Shown here piece by piece: positions 37,601 through 38,788 of a stretch of 38,788 nucleotides of DNA (positions are counted from its first letter, which is position 1; each line of letters opens with the position of its first letter). This stretch comes from Marinagarivorans algicola (GTDB lineage Bacteria; Pseudomonadota; Gammaproteobacteria; Pseudomonadales; Cellvibrionaceae). The translations under genes were made by a program, and so were the position numbers. A model generated the notes under the pieces. That model had not been told where the DNA came from, did no database searches, and saw nothing but the letters and a program-made list of their open reading frames with translations. The stretch spans positions 1 to 38,788 of the forward strand of contig NZ_LGAK01000051.1 of NCBI RefSeq assembly GCF_001292705.1, given 5' to 3'.

Positions 37601-38788
37601 CATCATTGTTATCAACGACATCGCTCAAGGTACCCGCACTAGTATTCAACACCACCGTACCGCCCGAGCTATTTAACAAATTACCGTTAAGATCTTTAGC
37701 CTGTAGTGTGACAACACTCGCGCTGATGCCGTCAGCTATTATGCTGCTCTGGCTAAGCGCTATCGTTGTTTGCGCGGCACTGGCGGCACCTGTCACAAAG
37801 TTTACCGTAGCACTAGGTACCGCCTCTCCCGACAAGGTAGCGCTAAGAGTCGCGGAGCCAGCAGTAGTAGAAGAGGTTAAAATCGCCGAATAAGTCCCAT
37901 CACCATTATCCGTCACGTCACTTAAAGTACCTGCGCTGGTATTTAATATTACAGGGCCTGCCGATACAGTTAGCGAATTACCCTGACTATCTTTCGCCTG
38001 TAAAGTAACCACCGAAGTACTCGTACCATCGGCACTAATATGGGTACTGCTCGGTGTTAAGGTGGATTGACTAGCACTAAGCATGCCGGCCGTAAACGCA
38101 ATGTCAGCACTCATTGTTAGACGATCACCATTCACACTGCCTGTGACAGTTGCTACCTGTGCAAGCGTTGATGAGGTAAGTACTGCGCTGTAACTACCGT
38201 CACCATTATCAATCACATCGCTTAACATACCTGCTGTGGTAGCCAACTCAACACTACCGGCCGAAGCATTAATAGCATTACCGTGACTATCCATCGCTTG
38301 CACAGTAATTAATGAAGTCGTCGTACCATCGGCAGTAATGCTCACTTCGCTGGCTGTAATAGTGCTCACACTTAAATCTATAGCGCCCGGCGTAAAATTA
38401 ACCACGACATTATTTGTAAGGTCTTGGCCCTCTAGTGTTGCCGTCACTGTCGCTGGTGAGGCTAAAGTTGAGGAAGTCAGGGTGGCACTATAAGTCCCAT
38501 CACCATTATCAATCACAGCGCTTAGCGTCCCATTGCTTGTACTAAAAGTGACGACACCAGCAGAAGCCATCAAGGCATTCCCTTGAGCATCCAGCGCCTG
38601 TAATGTGACTTGTGTTGTACTGACGCCATCAGCAGCAATGTAAGAGCTACTTGATGTTAATGTCGACGTTAGTGCACTACCCGCTCCAGCATTGAAGGTG
38701 ACAACCTCCGTATCATTCAGCGCGTTGCCATCGAGCGTTCCGCTAATCACCGCGTTTTCGGCAGTGGTTGATGAGGTGAGCGTGGCGG
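31674..38788 (-). CDS. Giant adhesin-like protein: Ig-like repeats, TSP3-like Ca-binding array, OmpA C-terminus (5' end missing)
   Basis: The frame is open from the right edge to a stop at 31674, more than 2370 codons, and the N-terminus lies outside. About ten ~100-residue invasin/Big-type Ig repeats (each with xADGxST...VTLQAKDxxGN and [15 protein letters not shown]) occupy ~35665-38788. An Asp-rich array of DxDxDG units (for example [19 protein letters not shown]) occupies ~32960-35665. Then come GSGGS plus a TM stretch (~32830-32915, [19 protein letters not shown]), a second hydrophobic stretch ending in VSNAQE (~32715-32796), a predicted eight-strand OmpA-like barrel (~32130-32715) and an OmpA peptidoglycan-binding domain ([12 protein letters not shown], then [13 protein letters not shown]; ~31680-32040). 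It is probably a surface adhesin. The internal sorting-like and signal-like segments suggest a gene fusion. Confidence 0.9.
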   Translation of the reverse strand, partial: ATLTSSTTAENAVISGTLDGNALNDTEVVTFNAGAGSALTSTLTSSSSYIAADGVSTTQVTLQALDAQGNALMASAGVVTFSTSNGTLSAVIDNGDGTYSATLTSSTLASPATVTATLEGQDLTNNVVVNFTPGAIDLSVSTITASEVSITADGTTTSLITVQAMDSHGNAINASAGSVELATTAGMLSDVIDNGDGSYSAVLTSSTLAQVATVTGSVNGDRLTMSADIAFTAGMLSASQSTLTPSSTHISADGTSTSVVTLQAKDSQGNSLTVSAGPVILNTSAGTLSDVTDNGDGTYSAILTSSTTAGSATLSATLSGEAVPSATVNFVTGAASAAQTTIALSQSSIIADGISASVVTLQAKDLNGNLLNSSGGTVVLNTSAGTLSDVVDNNDGTYNAILTSSTVAEEAVITGTIAGNALVDEQSVSFVVGVASAANTIITTQHASLTADGVSSSHVTIQLADINGNLLTSSGGVVALSITSGTLSDVIDNGDGTYSAVLTAPTVTGEAVVTGTLDNAPITDDAAVMFTPGAVSEEQTTITAVNPNIVADNTSGTVLIIQARDQFGNDLATSAGAVTLSTTAGTLSDVIDNGDGTYSAILTSSVVAGEVVVTATISGTVIGNPLVDTEVVKFVPGDASGLTSTISAASAVVVADGVSTTQLTVQAKDSNGNNLTRSGGALTLASNLGSIGAITDNNDGTYTAILTSSTLAGVATITGTVAEHNISQTTDVEFVAGNSVAATTTIVATNTVITADGMSTTTLTVQAKDANGNPLMASGGEVTLSTTAGMLSGVIDNGDGTYTATLTSSTTTQSAIISGALDESPLLDTETVAFTAGAADTTQTTIIASAQNIMADGITTSTLTVQVKDANGNPLLASAGAVVLNTTAGTLGAVTDNDDGTYTAILTSSTMAESALITGTIEGDLIEDTADIEFTLTLASATLTTLEASPDTLIADGTATSTITIQLYDDDGNPLMRGADTVVLSTSVGTLTDVVDNGDGTYTAIYSAPSELGALTGEALIEVAINGEAGPGATLALTLDPAGDEDGDGMPNNVENNTPLAATLDTDGDGIPNYLDSDDDNDGIPSIDETVVDTDGDGIINALDRDSDGDSIPDAIEGNQDSDNDLIADYLERDSDDDGLPDTLEAGASGIDTDGDGIDDAFDVDITQGLDVNNDGVDDAVIVRDSDNDGLPDYLDKDSDNDALPDTIEAQIVRADTDADGIDDAFDVDVTGGEDANLDGIDDAWSAPDTDGDKLPDYRDPDSDNDTIPDAMEGGATGQDDDKDGIDNAFDVDETGGVDANSDGIDDDVALRDSDGDGTPDYQDVDSDNDTILDSAEAGSQGLDTDQDGIDDAFDVDQTGGVDANNDGIDDSAALRDSDGDGTPDYIDPDSDNDGIDDKTEGTSDTDGDGLIDAIDPDSDGDGMSDADESTLDSDGDGIADYRDNSADEDGDGIPDIIEGAIDSDNDGIIDAQDLDSDNDGIPDIIESGASGLDSDNDGIDDAFDVDQTGGVDANNDGIDDAPPLDSDGDGIPNSLDADSDNDGIPDAIESNLTGLDDDGDGIDNRFDVDQTGGVDANGDGIDDAATLPDTDGDGLADGLDQDSDNDGISDTGETQLTNMDDDGDGIDNTFDVDSTGGNDLNNDGIDDDVYPADTDGDGIIDSLDLDSDNDGIIDFIEAGIIDVDGNGIADDGLFIDIPPDTDNDGIPDHKDLDSDGDGFFDITDTDASLLDTDGDGQIDPEYSTDTDGDGIVDLVDDAPDTVGTINDPDGDGIASHLDLDDDNDGIPDTAEGNGTVDSDGDGIPDSRDLDSDNDGIADVLEANINVQDLDGNGLVDDFVDDNNDGLADFINTAFTPIDSDNDMQPDFRDLDSDNDGLFDLIEAMTNRSSENLDKDGDGRIDRILRSGVAANLMTPIDTDKDATPDYRDVDSDGDGFSDTLEGNDYYRDLDDGELTTAVKGSGGSINGIMLIGLFLLTLLRLYIGLLGLKAGRLLACVSIKKIGIYGGVIVLSGMLLGQVSNAQESHPASNRYCGTYLNEYTDKPQGFLSCWYGGLGLGLARIHPEGRANGWATGDNTDTGWHLVVGRHFTPRIFAELKYADLGEAGVDNENPRINAVFPEAAITYKVPSLMAGLYAFKPRQRGVNVFAKAGVSAISNKAKKGGDSVPFSEVESVQLSIGLGVQYDFKQSPWLVKLEIDSYDRDARYGNISIVRYFGRKSKSTKNKGAPIVVPVAAPVIATKPTPPIIETCTPKKVASKSIFFGKNSAALTVESNKVLNELSQRLIKNPRWLVELESYTDSDGSQAYNLALSNRRAHSAADFFISRGISRKQLMIKTYGESLPIASNGNESGKSVNRRVVLNVNTQDECD
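32960..35665 (-). repeat. Thrombospondin-3-like Asp-rich calcium-binding array
   Basis: About 900 codons of DxDxDG(I/L)PD units, mixed with a longer module [18 protein letters not shown]. At the DNA level 34231-34277 and 34681-34727 are identical over 47 bp, and 64 of 65 bp match when extended, exactly 450 bp apart, so recent internal duplication or gene conversion occurred. Expected to bind calcium and stiffen a surface stalk. Confidence 0.85.
35665..38788 (-). repeat. Array of ~10 Ig-like repeat units (~300 bp each)
   Basis: Each unit codes for an ~100-residue bacterial Ig-like (Big_1/invasin type) domain. Recognition comes from the recurring ADG(V/T/I)ST, KDxxGNxL and DNGDGTY motifs. The units are divergent in sequence, so they are old duplications, and the array continues past the right edge. 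Confidence 0.85.

Noticed and set aside
31963-37893. Many plus-strand frames opposite the giant adhesin
   Set aside because: Repetitive Ser/Pro/Ile- or His/Arg/Tyr-rich translations are mirror images of the Asp-rich and Ig-like repeats, not genes.

Overview
The window looks like a chromosomal segment of a Gammaproteobacterium, probably a marine polysaccharide-degrading member of the Cellvibrionales. This placement is inferred from the gene families (gatCAB, a PA4642-family protein, CysZ, a Pgm-type phosphoglucomutase, a GH10 xylanase lipoprotein, a metzincin with a ricin-type lectin domain, a T1SS/RTX locus, GlyGly-CTERM-like and OmpA modules). No rRNA, tRNA or CRISPR was seen.

Left third (1-11.6 kb, all minus strand, accessory). 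Reading with transcription, a type I secretion ABC transporter (9464-11611) and HlyD-type adaptor (8076-9467) precede an RTX calcium-binding exoprotein gene (6218-7981) that is broken by two compensating frameshifts and followed by a good terminator. Next come a small unknown gene with an 11-bp G tract (5680-6096), an 863-residue methyltransferase / APH-like kinase / FIH-like JmjC fusion (2972-5563), a paralogous alpha/beta-hydrolase / JmjC protein split by one extra G in a G7 tract (1169-2921), a two-TM protein (620-1144) and the start of a hydrophobic Gly/Ala-rich protein running off the left edge (1-633). I infer a protein-modification and export locus; this is the most novel part of the window.

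Middle (11.9-18.7 kb). The housekeeping gatC-gatA-gatB operon runs divergently from the T1SS genes, followed by a PA4642-family gene and a cysZ-like gene. A 161-bp IS66-type MITE-like element with 12-bp terminal inverted repeats and an 8-bp target duplication lies between the last two. After cysZ come about 730 bp with a terminator and a long inverted repeat, a low-GC hypothetical gene (17379-17948), two hairpins and a truncated IS3-family relic that keeps its AAAAAAG slippery site.

Right half (18.8-38.8 kb). A two-gene RND efflux operon (MFP then permease, minus strand) is followed by about 1 kb without a convincing gene, then a secreted metzincin with a beta-trefoil lectin domain and a small membrane-anchored gene that may be its partner (both minus strand). 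An intergenic stretch with a gene relic follows. Then come pgm and a GH10 xylanase lipoprotein (plus strand). Convergent to the xylanase is a giant adhesin-like gene (31674 to beyond the right edge, minus strand) with about ten Ig-like repeats, a long array of Asp-rich thrombospondin-3-like repeats, a GlyGly-CTERM-like segment, a buried signal-peptide-like segment, a predicted OmpA-like barrel and an OmpA peptidoglycan-binding domain.

Four probable single-base or small frameshifts lie at short homopolymers, all in accessory genes, while long housekeeping genes are intact. Phase variation, decay and sequencing error cannot be told apart from the sequence alone.
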